DNA of 64,000 bases from Paenibacillus_E violae (GCF_032461945.1 NZ_JAWCUD010000019.1:1-64000); one strand, 5' to 3'; positions 8,663 through 17,230 are shown, numbered from the stretch's first letter. Translations and numbers: made by a program. The notes: generated by a model not told the origin, from the letters alone.

Positions 8663-8730
8663 GCGCTCGGGCGGTGTAACGTGTTGGCTGACTGGAGTGC
8701 TGTAAAGTTACTAGCGTTACTTCTTTGAGG

Positions 8731-8854
8731 GAACTACAAGCCGCTAAGTGAGGGCAAAACTCGTGTTTAGCACTTGAAGGGGAACTATAGGGCGTTATTT
8801 TGCTTAAGTTAGACGGTTATCGAGTCTGATTTGCGAAATAGCGGATCATAGTTC
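8731..8854. repeat. Short interspersed palindrome cluster, family A (3 copies)
   Basis: Three copies of the element seen at 202-380 occur at 8731-8749 and 8782-8800 (forward) and 8836-8854 (inverted, AAATAGCGGATCATAGTTC). They fill the rsmI-abrB spacer, in which I see no gene. Confidence 0.65.
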
Positions 8855-8918
8855 TCTCATCTTTGCTCCGTGGGTGTGGGGTCAGTGCCAGGGTCCGCGC
8901 TGCGGAAGAAGTCCAGAC

Positions 8919-8962
8919 AAAAAAAGATCTCTAATCCGTGGCCGAAGCCAACAAATTAGAGA
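8919..8962 (-). terminator. abrB terminator
   Basis: Read on the minus strand, TCTCTAAT pairs with ATTAGAGA (8928-8962) around an inner GGC-TTCG-GCC hairpin, and the stem is followed by seven Ts (8919-8925). Confidence 0.88.
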
Positions 8963-9032
8963 TTAGAGGAGATATGAAAAAGGTTAGAATTACCAATAGG
9001 ATAAGTGCTACTTCTATTATATACTATTTTTC

Positions 9033-9287
9033 TTATTTTGTCACAGGTGTTGGCATTTCCGCTAAACAAATATGACAAACAATTTTTCCCTTAAAGTAAG
9101 AGACGCCTTCAGCGTTGCCACAGAAGATACAAGCAGGCTCATATTTCTTAAGCATGATACGCTCGCCATCTACGTAAATTTCAAGAGCGTCTTTCTCGCC
9201 AATTCCAAGTGTACGGCGAAGTTCAATTGGAATAACGACACGCCCCAATTCGTCAACTTTTCTTACAATGCCCGTAGATTTCATCAT
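9033..9287 (-). CDS. abrB: Transition-state regulator AbrB with a Cys4 C-terminus
   Basis: AbrB represses stationary-phase genes until Spo0A shuts it off. The N-terminal swapped-hairpin DNA-binding domain (about 3-50) is nearly identical to B. subtilis AbrB (STGIVRKVDELGRVVIP). The C-terminus is different: instead of the B. subtilis multimerisation region there is a short segment with C53xxC56 and C71xxC74, which looks like a zinc ribbon. The length is 84 against about 96. Either of two adjacent ATGs (9287 or 9284) may be used; AAGGGG lies upstream. Its promoter carries Spo0A boxes. Confidence 0.92.
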   Translation of the reverse strand: MMKSTGIVRKVDELGRVVIPIELRRTLGIGEKDALEIYVDGERIMLKKYEPACIFCGNAEGVSYFKGKIVCHICLAEMPTPVTK

Positions 9288-9327
9288 ATATATAAACCCC
9301 TTTCGATTTTATAAAAATTTTATCAAT

Positions 9328-9387
9328 ATCGTCATGTTTCGACATATCTCTTAAGCTTATGATACCAACCATTCCCAAAATAGTCAA
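9328..9387 (-). promoter_or_regulatory. abrB promoter with tandem Spo0A boxes
   Basis: On the minus strand TTGACT (9382-9387), a 17-base spacer and TATCAT (9359-9364) form a sigma-A promoter. Just downstream of the expected start lie TGTCGAA (9338-9344, exact 0A box) and, ten bases on, TGACGAT (9328-9334, one mismatch). Boxes at this position would block transcription when Spo0A is phosphorylated, as in B. subtilis. Confidence 0.75.
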
Positions 9388-9572
9388 CCATATTTTCGCT
9401 AGTTTGGGCCCGAAAGCAATATTTTTTTGAAATCTGATCACATCTGAAAAGAGAGGAAAAGCCAAGTAGAATAAGGATTTGTAAATAATATATTACTATT
9501 TGATGTGAGAAAAGGTGGATTTAACCAATCTAATTAAGTGGATGAAAGCAATGAAAAATTGGTATTAGTAAA

Positions 9573-9633
9573 TTCGACAAATTACGACATATGTGTCGAC
9601 ATGATGGTGTGAAATGTCGAAAAGATGTAGAAT
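9573..9633 (+). promoter_or_regulatory. Spo0A-box cluster and candidate promoter of the HD gene
   Basis: Four 0A-like heptamers occur within 50 bases: TTCGACA (9573-9579, exact), TACGACA (9583-9589), TGTCGAC (9594-9600) and TGTCGAA (9615-9621, exact). A possible -10 TAGAAT lies at 9628-9633. No good -35 hexamer is present, as is common where Spo0A activates, and the last box lies where a -35 region would be. Confidence 0.55.
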
Positions 9634-9658
9634 TTTAATAAAGAGAGGTTGTGATTGA

Positions 9659-10936
9659 ATGAAGGAAGAGAAGGTTTTTAAAGATCCCGTTCATAAATAC
9701 ATTTACGTGCAGGATAACACGATCTGGGATTTGATTAATACGCGAGAGTTCCAGAGGCTGCGTCGCATCCGGCAGTTAGGAACCTCTTATTTAACTTTTC
9801 ATGGGGCCGAGCATAGCCGTTTCTCGCACTCGCTTGGTGTGTACGAGATCACGCGCAAAATTATTTCCCAATTCGAACGCAACCAATATGAAGATTGGCC
9901 GAAGGAAGAGCGTTTGATCTGTCTTTGTGCGGCACTTTTGCACGATTTGGGGCATGGGCCTTTCTCCCATTCCATTGAGAAGGCTTTTGGAACCCGACAT
10001 GAGGATTGGTCTTGTAAAATTGTGTTGGGGGATACGGAGGTCAATAAAGTTTTGAGCCGGGTCTCACCTGATTTCCCCAAAAAAGTGGCGGGAGTCATTT
10101 GCAAATCCTACAATGAAGAAATTGTTGTAAGCCTGGTGTCGTCTCAATTGGACGCCGATCGGATGGACTACCTGTTGAGAGATGCGTATTTCACGGGTGT
10201 TAATTACGGGACGTTCGATTTGGAACGTATTCTCCGAGTTATTCGGCCCTATCGTGGGCATATTGTCGTTAAAGAAAGCGGTATGCATGCTGTAGAAGAT
10301 TATTTAATGTCACGATATCAGATGTATTGGCAGGTCTATTTCCATCCGGTGACTCGGAGTGCGGAAATTCTGTTGCACAAAATCTTTGCGCGCGCCAAAC
10401 ATTTATATGAAGATAACTATACGTTTGGTTTTATGACAGATCCGATCCTGCATCTGATTCAGAATAAGATTTCACTTGAGGATTATTTACTTCTCGACGA
10501 ATCTGTGATGCAGGCGATGTTAACGTTTTGGATGAGCGAAAAGGATCCTATCCTTGCTGATATGTGCAAACGATTCTTAGACCGCAAATTGTATAAATAC
10601 AGTACCTTTGACGAGTCGAATCAGCGAATGATTCAGCTTATGGAGAAAGTAATGGCCGAGGTTGGGCTCGATCCAATCTATTACATGGAAATTGATTTCC
10701 CGTCGAATCAATCCTATGATGTGTACAGGCCGGGGGAGACGGAGGATAATTTGCCGATTCTGCTTTTGGATCATAAAGAGACGCTGACCGAAATCACCCA
10801 CCGCTCGGAGATCGTTCAGTCGATTAGCGGCTTTCAAATGGGTAAGCATCATGTTTATTACCCGGAGGAGTTGCTTGAGCGTCTGAATGCTTCTGAATAT
10901 CCGGAGCTATGGGAGATGCTAGGCGAGCAGGAATAA
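9659..10936 (+). CDS. HD-domain phosphohydrolase (YwfO/SAMHD1-like)
   Basis: A 425-residue protein of the HD superfamily, closest in appearance to B. subtilis YwfO and, more distantly, SAMHD1 dNTP triphosphohydrolases. The metal site is complete: H52/H57 in AEHSRFSHS, H95-D96 in LLHDLGHG, and D165/D167 in QLDADRMDYLLRD. AGAGAGG precedes the ATG. In B. subtilis metS occupies the place after abrB and ywfO lies elsewhere. The Spo0A-box cluster immediately upstream suggests control by the sporulation phosphorelay, so a role in trimming dNTP or other nucleotide pools at sporulation onset is an inference. The substrate is not shown by the sequence. Confidence 0.85.
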   Translation: MKEEKVFKDPVHKYIYVQDNTIWDLINTREFQRLRRIRQLGTSYLTFHGAEHSRFSHSLGVYEITRKIISQFERNQYEDWPKEERLICLCAALLHDLGHGPFSHSIEKAFGTRHEDWSCKIVLGDTEVNKVLSRVSPDFPKKVAGVICKSYNEEIVVSLVSSQLDADRMDYLLRDAYFTGVNYGTFDLERILRVIRPYRGHIVVKESGMHAVEDYLMSRYQMYWQVYFHPVTRSAEILLHKIFARAKHLYEDNYTFGFMTDPILHLIQNKISLEDYLLLDESVMQAMLTFWMSEKDPILADMCKRFLDRKLYKYSTFDESNQRMIQLMEKVMAEVGLDPIYYMEIDFPSNQSYDVYRPGETEDNLPILLLDHKETLTEITHRSEIVQSISGFQMGKHHVYYPEELLERLNASEYPELWEMLGEQE

Positions 10937-10963
10937 TACATAAGAGGAAGTAAGGAGAAGAAC

Positions 10964-11731
10964 ATGCTAACAGACTCACATACTCATTTAAATGCAGAAC
11001 AATTTCAGGAAGATCAGGACGAGGTTATACAACGGGCTCGTGAAGCCGGTGTTACTAGAATGGTGAATGTTGGCTTTAACCGAGAGACAATTCCTAGTTC
11101 AATAGCTCTTGCTGAAAAATATGATTTTATCTATACAACAGTGGGGTGGCACCCTGTCGATGCGATTGACATGATGCCGGGAGATTTGGAATGGATCGAA
11201 TCGCTGTGTCAACACGAAAAAGTGGTGGCAATCGGCGAAATCGGACTTGATTACTATTGGGATAAATCGCCTAAAGAAGTACAGCAGCGAGTTTTCCGGG
11301 AGCAAATCAGGTTGGCGCGCAAGCTTCAAATGCCGATTGTGATTCATAACCGGGATGCGCATCAGGATATTTTGACCATTTTAAAAGAAGAGAAAGCAGC
11401 TGAAGTCGGGGGGATCATGCATTGCTTTTCGGGGAGCTGGGAGACGGCCAAGCAGTGTTTGGATATGAATTTCCATATTTCCTTTGGGGGACCTGTCACT
11501 TTCAAAAATGCAAAACAACCCAAGGAAGTGCTCGCGCAGGTTCCTTTGGACCGCTTACTCATAGAGACGGACGCTCCTTACTTGACCCCGCATCCTTTCC
11601 GCGGCAAGCGCAATGAATCGGCTTATGTTCGGTTGGTGGCCGAAACCGCCGCGGAAATTAAGGGTATAAGTCTGGAAGAACTTGCAGAAATAACGACAAA
11701 CAACGCCATTGCCTTGTTAGGTCTCAAGTAA
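10964..11731 (+). CDS. tatD: TatD family metal-dependent deoxyribonuclease
   Basis: The 255-residue TIM-barrel hydrolase has the family metal ligands in order: DSHTHL at residues 3-8, GEIGLDYYWD, IVIHNRDAH, MHCFSGS and IETDAPYL. TatD enzymes have 3'-5' exonuclease activity on damaged or single-stranded DNA. It is the counterpart of B. subtilis yabD. It starts 27 bases after the HD gene and probably shares its transcript. Its 3' end overlaps the convergent ecsB-like gene by 15 bases. Confidence 0.93.
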   Translation: MLTDSHTHLNAEQFQEDQDEVIQRAREAGVTRMVNVGFNRETIPSSIALAEKYDFIYTTVGWHPVDAIDMMPGDLEWIESLCQHEKVVAIGEIGLDYYWDKSPKEVQQRVFREQIRLARKLQMPIVIHNRDAHQDILTILKEEKAAEVGGIMHCFSGSWETAKQCLDMNFHISFGGPVTFKNAKQPKEVLAQVPLDRLLIETDAPYLTPHPFRGKRNESAYVRLVAETAAEIKGISLEELAEITTNNAIALLGLK

Positions 11732-12949
11732 AGCATTCTTTGCAAATTTTCGTCGTAGAAATACTCCACAGCTGAGTGAGATAAAGAGGAAGCCGATGAG
11801 CGGCACGACTATGTAGATAAGTGAAGATCGAATCATGAACGGAATCGAAAGCATACATAATTCTAGCAGCAAGGCTGACCAAATGATGAAGGCTAAGGAG
11901 CCGGCTTTCAACTGCCGGTTAAGCGGGTACATGTCGAGCCAAAAGGTATAGCGGTGTGAACGCTCAAGTGGCGTAAGTTGAACCATGGAAATGATCAAAG
12001 CGATGAAGAAGATGAGCAGTCTCGCTGTGCTGCTGCTTGAAACGGCGATGGCTAATGTGCCCAGTAAGGATATACGTAAGACAATCGCGAATAGCTCCGT
12101 ACGTAGAAATGTTTTCATATATATGTAGAGATAGGCAGCATCTTGTTTAAAAGGAATAAATCTTGTGACCCCGCTGATCCAGCTTCGGCGGGCTATTCGT
12201 GTTCCCAATTGCGGAACATCCACGAACCAGTTGAAAAAGGCATATAATCGCGCTTGCTGCTGCCTTTCCTTCGCAATGAGATAATCCCACCCGATGTAGT
12301 ATTTGGATACGTAATGCGTAGCAGTTAACCAAGCCAGTGTAAGTACAAGAGCAGCTCCGCTTGCCCAGAGGACGCTTGTCAGAAATTGCAGAGAAATCAG
12401 GACAACTGTTGCCAGCCAGCGGAAGCTAACGGAAATCCTTCTTGCGCGCTCATTAGTAAATCGGCTTTCTTGCCAGCTGGCCAATAAATGGCCTACCTTC
12501 ATTAATAGAAGCAAAGCAAGCATCCATAAGAAATGCTGCTCATCGCGGCCTAGGCAGTGATGATACAAGGGCCATAGGACAACCCATGCCAGAAATGTCC
12601 AGAATGCTTGCAGCACTAGGCTGTACATGAATCCGCCGCGGAAGTAAGGACCCATCTGATGTTCAACGCGCATTAGAAACATACGGTCTGCGCTTCTAGC
12701 TAGCGTGCGAATGGGGCTTGAGGCTAACAATGGTACCAGCAGCAAAAGGACGATCCACAGATAGGGATAATCTGTCGGAAGGCGCTGTAGTATTTTTGCA
12801 TAATAATAGGAAGAAAGGATGACAAGAAATAGCAGGAAGCCGAAAAAATTGCTGCGCGCTGCATACTGCAGGTAACCCATGGATTCCTTCATATAATGCT
12901 CAAATCTCTTCTGCCATAGGGCACGGGTATCCATGTCCATCGCCTTCAT
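11717..12949 (-). CDS. ecsB: ABC transporter permease, EcsB type
   Basis: The 410-residue integral membrane protein has about ten hydrophobic segments arranged as in EcsB, with a long first pair near residues 33-90 and a closing pair near 350-400. It forms a transporter with the ATPase gene just upstream, whose stop overlaps its start by four bases. In B. subtilis EcsAB affects secretion, competence and intramembrane proteolysis; the cargo is unknown. In that species ecsAB is elsewhere, so the pair is inserted here between tatD and yabE in the opposite orientation. Confidence 0.85.
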   Translation of the reverse strand: MKAMDMDTRALWQKRFEHYMKESMGYLQYAARSNFFGFLLFLVILSSYYYAKILQRLPTDYPYLWIVLLLLVPLLASSPIRTLARSADRMFLMRVEHQMGPYFRGGFMYSLVLQAFWTFLAWVVLWPLYHHCLGRDEQHFLWMLALLLLMKVGHLLASWQESRFTNERARRISVSFRWLATVVLISLQFLTSVLWASGAALVLTLAWLTATHYVSKYYIGWDYLIAKERQQQARLYAFFNWFVDVPQLGTRIARRSWISGVTRFIPFKQDAAYLYIYMKTFLRTELFAIVLRISLLGTLAIAVSSSSTARLLIFFIALIISMVQLTPLERSHRYTFWLDMYPLNRQLKAGSLAFIIWSALLLELCMLSIPFMIRSSLIYIVVPLIGFLFISLSCGVFLRRKFAKNALLET

Positions 12950-13689
12950 ACTAATTCTCCTTTTACAAGTTTATAAAAGATGTCGTCCAATGACGCTTGC
13001 TGGAGCCCTGTCTGCTGACGCAATTCGACTAAATCGCCTTGAGCGACCATATGTCCTTTGTGAAGGACGACATAGTTATCGCAATATTTTTCAATCGTAG
13101 ACAAAATATGCGAGGATATGAGAAATGACGCGCCGCGTCGCTTCATTTTGACCATCAACTCCAGTAATGAGCGGATAGCCAGCGGATCGAGCCCGAGAAA
13201 AGGCTCATCAATGATGTAGAGGGAAGGTTCGATCAGGAACGCATTCATGATCATGACCTTTTGCTTCATCCCTTTGGATAAATGGCTTGCGAAAGAGTTA
13301 AGCTTGTCCTGCATGTGAAACTGCTCGAGCAGCGCTTGAGAGCGGGAGAGATAGTCATCTTTCGTTAAGCCGTAAGCCATGGCGGTTAACTCCAGATGCT
13401 CGCGAATCGTAAGCTCTTCATATAGCTCTGGACTTTCGGGCACATAAGCGTAAGTGGCACGGTAAGGCAGCGGATCTTCGGCTAACGTCAAACCGTTAAT
13501 TTTAATTGAACCCCTTTGCGGTTGAAGCAATCCAAGGATGTTCTTGATGGTCGTACTTTTTCCTGCGCCATTCAGTCCGATTAATCCCATCATTTCACCC
13601 TGACGGATGGAAAATGTGAGGTCGTGAAGAACAGGTTTATTTGGTAAATATCCCCCGAATAAAGCGTCAACTTGTAATATGGGACCCAT
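12946..13689 (-). CDS. ecsA: ABC transporter ATP-binding protein, EcsA type
   Basis: The 247-residue ATPase has Walker A GLNGAGKST (38-46), signature LSKGMKQK, Walker B YIIDEPFLGLD and the switch histidine in SSHILS. The sequence around YVPESPELYEELTIREHLE is typical of EcsA. The start has GGGAGGCAC-type sequence immediately upstream on the minus strand. It is translated ahead of, and overlaps by four bases, the permease gene. Confidence 0.9.
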   Translation of the reverse strand: MGPILQVDALFGGYLPNKPVLHDLTFSIRQGEMMGLIGLNGAGKSTTIKNILGLLQPQRGSIKINGLTLAEDPLPYRATYAYVPESPELYEELTIREHLELTAMAYGLTKDDYLSRSQALLEQFHMQDKLNSFASHLSKGMKQKVMIMNAFLIEPSLYIIDEPFLGLDPLAIRSLLELMVKMKRRGASFLISSHILSTIEKYCDNYVVLHKGHMVAQGDLVELRQQTGLQQASLDDIFYKLVKGELV

Positions 13690-13909
13690 CTCAGTGCCTC
13701 CCTAAATATCTAATTATTGGAATTTATACATAGGTTTCATACCTGATAATTATAAACAAATTTAGATTCGAAGCCTAGTTTAAGAGTGAAAACACGAAGA
13801 AACTTAGTATTCGTACGTTATAATGAGTTAAATGTAGATAAAAGGTGGTTTTATCTTGAAAATAAGCTATTTTTAATCGATTTAGCCCTTTTTAGTAGGT
13901 GTTAATCCC

Positions 13910-13938
13910 TTTACAGGCAGAGATTAACAGCGTAATAT
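13910..13938 (+). promoter_or_regulatory. Candidate sigma-A promoter of the riboswitch-yabE unit
   Basis: TTTACA (13910-13915), a 17-base spacer and TAATAT (13933-13938) would start transcription about 30 bases before the riboswitch. A second TATAAT at 13819-13824 lacks a clear -35 partner. Confidence 0.45.
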
Positions 13939-13974
13939 ACTTTTCATAATAACTTAATAACCAATTTGCCATTT

Positions 13975-14170
13975 TTCCATTCGCTGAGTTCCAATTATGG
14001 GAACGGGGGAACCACTGTTAGCTTATAAAGCGGTATCGCTGACGAAGTAAACAGAGTGAGTAACAGGGGTGAATCTTGGACGTTGAACGTAAGTTTACGT
14101 CTGAGTAGGGCGACTCTCACGTCCGAATCCGTCAGCTAACCTCGTAAGCGTAAGAGAGGTAACGATTGTC
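13975..14170 (+). ncRNA. c-di-AMP riboswitch (ydaO-yuaA class)
   Basis: The leader contains the hallmark conserved blocks of this class in order: GGGGGAACCA near 14005, GGGGTGAATC near 14068, and the long conserved stretch CCGAATCCGTCAGCTAACC followed by TCGTAAGCG near 14122-14150. It is followed by an intrinsic terminator and then the 3D-domain gene. Riboswitches of this class bind c-di-AMP and usually switch expression off when it is abundant, often upstream of cell-wall hydrolases and ion transporters. The ends are approximate. Confidence 0.9.
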
Positions 14171-14205
14171 GTGCGTGCTATTTGTGTATTTTTACTATGC
14201 AAACT

Positions 14206-14243
14206 AAGCCAGCGAGAAGAGTCCTCTTCTTGCTGGCTTTTTG
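14206..14243 (+). terminator. Riboswitch expression-platform terminator
   Basis: A 15-16 bp stem (14206-14221 with 14224-14239, one G-U) is followed by five Ts. It lies between the aptamer and yabE and would end transcription early when the ligand is bound. The next 210 bases to the yabE start show no gene. Confidence 0.9.
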
Positions 14244-14455
14244 TCCCCATAAGGACCTTTAACTGTTTCGGACGACTATTCGTAACCCGGAATTCATAGG
14301 ATGATGAATAGCAAAGCGGGGTGGGACGACCAGAACGTAGCTGTTTCCAAACAACTGCGGATGGACGACACGTTAAGTTAAATTAAAAACCTTAGTCGCG
14401 TCAAATATAATCATGCTGTAACCTGGCGGCGAGGCTTTGAAGGAGGACCGAAGAA

Positions 14456-15595
14456 GTGGGCAGTATCTCTTTTAGCGAGACCCATGTAAAACGATCATCC
14501 AGCATGTCCTTCGCATTGCGATGGAAGCATGAAAACTTGCGTTTGATTTTAAGCCTGGCTATAATCTCAATCGCAATGACTTTCATGTTTTTGGTGTTGT
14601 TGTACGGTACGGCTACCAAGAGCGTATCCGTGGTTGTGAATGGACAAGAAACCGTTGTGCACACGAAGCAATGGGTCCTGCAACGCCTACTGGATGAACA
14701 AGCCATAACGATTGGTGAACACGATGAAATATCTGCAGACCCTACGGCTACAATCAAGGGCGGGGACAAATTCGTCATCGAACACGCTTCTCCAATTCAA
14801 TTGACTGCTGATGGAAAGACCACCACTGTTTACACAACTGCAAGAACGGTTGAAAGTGCATTGCAACGTTTACATATTGCACTTGGGGAGCACGATAAGC
14901 TGACTCCCGAACCGACAGCCTCTTTAAGCTCAGGCGATGAAATCAAAATCGTCCGTGTGAAAAAAGAGACGGAAGAAGTAACAGAACCGATTGCATTCGA
15001 CACGGAAAAGAAAAATGATGCATCGTTGCTTAAGGGTAAAGAGCAGGTCGTTCAAGAAGGTAAAGAGGGCGTACTTTTGAAAAAGAAAGAAAAGACTTAC
15101 GAAGATGGCGTATTAGTTGCAGAAGCTGTTGTAGGTCAAGAAGTACAGGAACAAAGTGTTAAAAAAGTTGTGTCCGTTGGCACGAAAAATCCCGTTGTCG
15201 TTCTGTCGGCATCATCCCCTAGCGTGGATGAGGTCTCTAAGAATGGTGTAACATTTGGGTATAAACAAATCCTCAAGAACGTGAAACTCACGGCTTATTC
15301 AGCGGGAGCCGATTCGACAGGGAAAGCCGAAGGAACTCCTGGGTATGGGAAGACGTATACAGGAACGACAGTTACTGAGGGCAGAACGATTGCGGTAGAT
15401 CCGAAAGTTATCCCACTGGGATGGTGGGTTTACATTGAGGGCGTTGGCTTCCGTCGTGCTGAAGATATTGGCAGTGGTGTGAAAGGCCAAATGATCGATG
15501 TGTACTTTGAAGATCATGGCTACGCCAATAAATTCGGAACGAAACAAGGGTATACGGTCTATGTCGTAGGACCGAAAAAGCCGTCTGAAAATTAA
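14456..15595 (+). CDS. yabE: YabE-like cell-wall protein (DUF348, G5, 3D domains)
   Basis: A 379-residue exported or membrane-anchored protein. A single hydrophobic segment spans about residues 28-51; two DUF348 repeats (about 55-110 and 118-170), a G5 domain (about 170-250) and a C-terminal 3D domain (about 280-372) follow. The 3D domain has the Asp signature in AVDPKVIPLG, AEDIGSG and MIDVYF. Such proteins resemble Rpf-type lytic enzymes acting on peptidoglycan. GTG start with AAGGAGGA upstream. The c-di-AMP riboswitch in the leader ties its expression to the second messenger of envelope and osmotic state. Confidence 0.92.
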   Translation: MGSISFSETHVKRSSSMSFALRWKHENLRLILSLAIISIAMTFMFLVLLYGTATKSVSVVVNGQETVVHTKQWVLQRLLDEQAITIGEHDEISADPTATIKGGDKFVIEHASPIQLTADGKTTTVYTTARTVESALQRLHIALGEHDKLTPEPTASLSSGDEIKIVRVKKETEEVTEPIAFDTEKKNDASLLKGKEQVVQEGKEGVLLKKKEKTYEDGVLVAEAVVGQEVQEQSVKKVVSVGTKNPVVVLSASSPSVDEVSKNGVTFGYKQILKNVKLTAYSAGADSTGKAEGTPGYGKTYTGTTVTEGRTIAVDPKVIPLGWWVYIEGVGFRRAEDIGSGVKGQMIDVYFEDHGYANKFGTKQGYTVYVVGPKKPSEN

Positions 15596-15659
15596 CGTGT
15601 AAACGTCTGTTTCAGCGGGAACAATGTCAATATACGTTGCCAGGCAAGCAGCCTGGGCG

Positions 15660-15687
15660 AAAGAAGAGGGAATCCCTCTTCTTTTTC
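15660..15687 (+). terminator. yabE terminator
   Basis: GAAGAGGGA (15663-15671) pairs with TCCCTCTTC (15673-15681), and the inner pairs open to give a small loop; a T run follows. Confidence 0.75.
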
Positions 15688-15711
15688 TGCGTACTGGGAA
15701 GGGAACCGATT

Positions 15712-16254
15712 ATGATTAAAGAAGTCATCGTCGTTGAAGGCAAGGACGACACGGCCGCTATTCGCCGAGCCGTCGAGGCGGATACGATAGAGACAGGCGG
15801 CTCAGCCATCGGGCAAGCCGTATTGAAGCGAATAGCCCTCGCGCAGCAGCGCAGAGGCGTCATTATCTTTACGGATCCGGATCACGCAGGTGAGCGGATA
15901 CGGAAGATTGTGGCAGCCAAGGTGCCTGGCTGCAAGCATGCCTTTATCACGCAGGCGCAGGCCGAATATAAGGGCGACATCGGCGTCGAGAACGCAGCGC
16001 CGGAGATTGTCCGGGAGGCGCTCCAGAACCTGCGGACAGAGTACGACGGGGCTGTCTCGCAGCTTACCATGGAGGATCTCATAGCCGCAGGGCTGATCGT
16101 TCATCCGGAGGCGGCTTCCAGGAGGCTCGTTGTTGGCAATGCCCTGGGTATCGGTTACTGCAATGGCAAACAATTTTATAAGCGATGTGCGATGTTCCAG
16201 ATCTCACGTGAGGAATTTGAGGCAGCCTTGGAGCATCTGGAGCCGAAGATATAG
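15712..16254 (+). CDS. rnmV: Ribonuclease M5
   Basis: RNase M5 matures 5S rRNA from its precursor. The 180-residue protein has the TOPRIM fold signature: E9 in VVEGKDD and D55/D57 in FTDPDHAGERIR. The ATG at 15712 fits the B. subtilis N-terminus (MIKEVIVVEGKDD) with AAGGGA upstream; a TTG reading from 15637 would run through the yabE terminator. It precedes rsmA as in Bacillus. Confidence 0.93.
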   Translation: MIKEVIVVEGKDDTAAIRRAVEADTIETGGSAIGQAVLKRIALAQQRRGVIIFTDPDHAGERIRKIVAAKVPGCKHAFITQAQAEYKGDIGVENAAPEIVREALQNLRTEYDGAVSQLTMEDLIAAGLIVHPEAASRRLVVGNALGIGYCNGKQFYKRCAMFQISREEFEAALEHLEPKI

Positions 16255-16316
16255 TAAAGTAAGGAATAACAGTGGAATTCGGAATTCAGAACCTATAGAT
16301 AAATGAGGGCTACATA

Positions 16317-17225
16317 ATGACTATACCCGGCAGTGAAGTGATTGTAACAGCGGAAGATGTCGCAACACCCAGTAAGACGAAACAAATTATAAAAAAGCAC
16401 AATCTCGTGCTCAAAAAGAGTCTGGGTCAGAACTTCCTGATCGACCAGAATATCTTGGGCAAGATCGTTTCGGCTGCGGAGCTTGGGCCTAACAAAGGCG
16501 CGCTGGAAGTCGGCCCTGGCATTGGGGCGCTCACCCAGCAGCTGGCCAAGCTCGCAGGGCGCGTCTTGGCCGTGGAGATCGATCAGCGTCTCCTGCCTAT
16601 CCTAGGCGAGACGCTGGAGCCTTATCCCCATGCGAGTGTCGTGCATGGCGATATTTTGAAGACGGACCTGCCGGAATTGTTCCGGCAGCATTTTGACGGG
16701 CTGGATGGCGTCAGTGTCGTCGCCAATCTGCCCTACTACATCACGACGCCGATTATTATGAAGCTTCTCGAAGAGAAGCTTCCCTTGGAGAACATCGTCG
16801 TGATGATTCAAAAAGAGGTGGCCGACCGCATGGCGGCTCGCCCGGGCACCAAAGATTACGGCAGCCTCAGCATTGCCGTGCAGTTCAACTGCGAGCCGGA
16901 GCTTGTCACGATCGTGCCGCGCACCGTCTTTGTGCCGCAGCCGAATGTGGACTCTGCCGTCATCCGGCTGCGTGTGCGCAAAACGCCGCCGGTTGACGTG
17001 GCGGACGTGGACTTCTTCTTCGCTGTCGTCCAGGCGTCCTTCGTCCAGCGGCGCAAAACCTTGTACAACAACCTCGCTGCGAGGTTCTTTACCAAAGAAA
17101 ACAAATCGGAGCTGGAAACTCTGCTCCAGAGCATCAACATCGAGCCTTCGCGCCGCGGCGAAACGCTCAGCATGGACGAATTCGCGCGCTTGTCGACTGC
17201 GCTTCGCGCGCACGGCTGTAAATAA
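16317..17225 (+). CDS. rsmA: 16S rRNA A1518/A1519 dimethyltransferase RsmA (KsgA)
   Basis: This enzyme dimethylates two adjacent adenines in helix 45 of 16S rRNA late in 30S assembly. The 302-residue protein has SLGQNFL near residue 36, the SAM motif EVGPGIGALT and the catalytic NLPY motif (137-140). The C-terminal helical domain is present. A 220-residue open frame on the opposite strand is a by-product of the GC-rich coding sequence. Confidence 0.95.
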   Translation: MTIPGSEVIVTAEDVATPSKTKQIIKKHNLVLKKSLGQNFLIDQNILGKIVSAAELGPNKGALEVGPGIGALTQQLAKLAGRVLAVEIDQRLLPILGETLEPYPHASVVHGDILKTDLPELFRQHFDGLDGVSVVANLPYYITTPIIMKLLEEKLPLENIVVMIQKEVADRMAARPGTKDYGSLSIAVQFNCEPELVTIVPRTVFVPQPNVDSAVIRLRVRKTPPVDVADVDFFFAVVQASFVQRRKTLYNNLAARFFTKENKSELETLLQSINIEPSRRGETLSMDEFARLSTALRAHGCK

Positions 17226-17230
17226 CCCGC

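Noticed and set aside
9253..9465. 70-codon minus-strand frame over the abrB promoter
   Set aside because: It covers the abrB promoter and Spo0A boxes and has no coding character.
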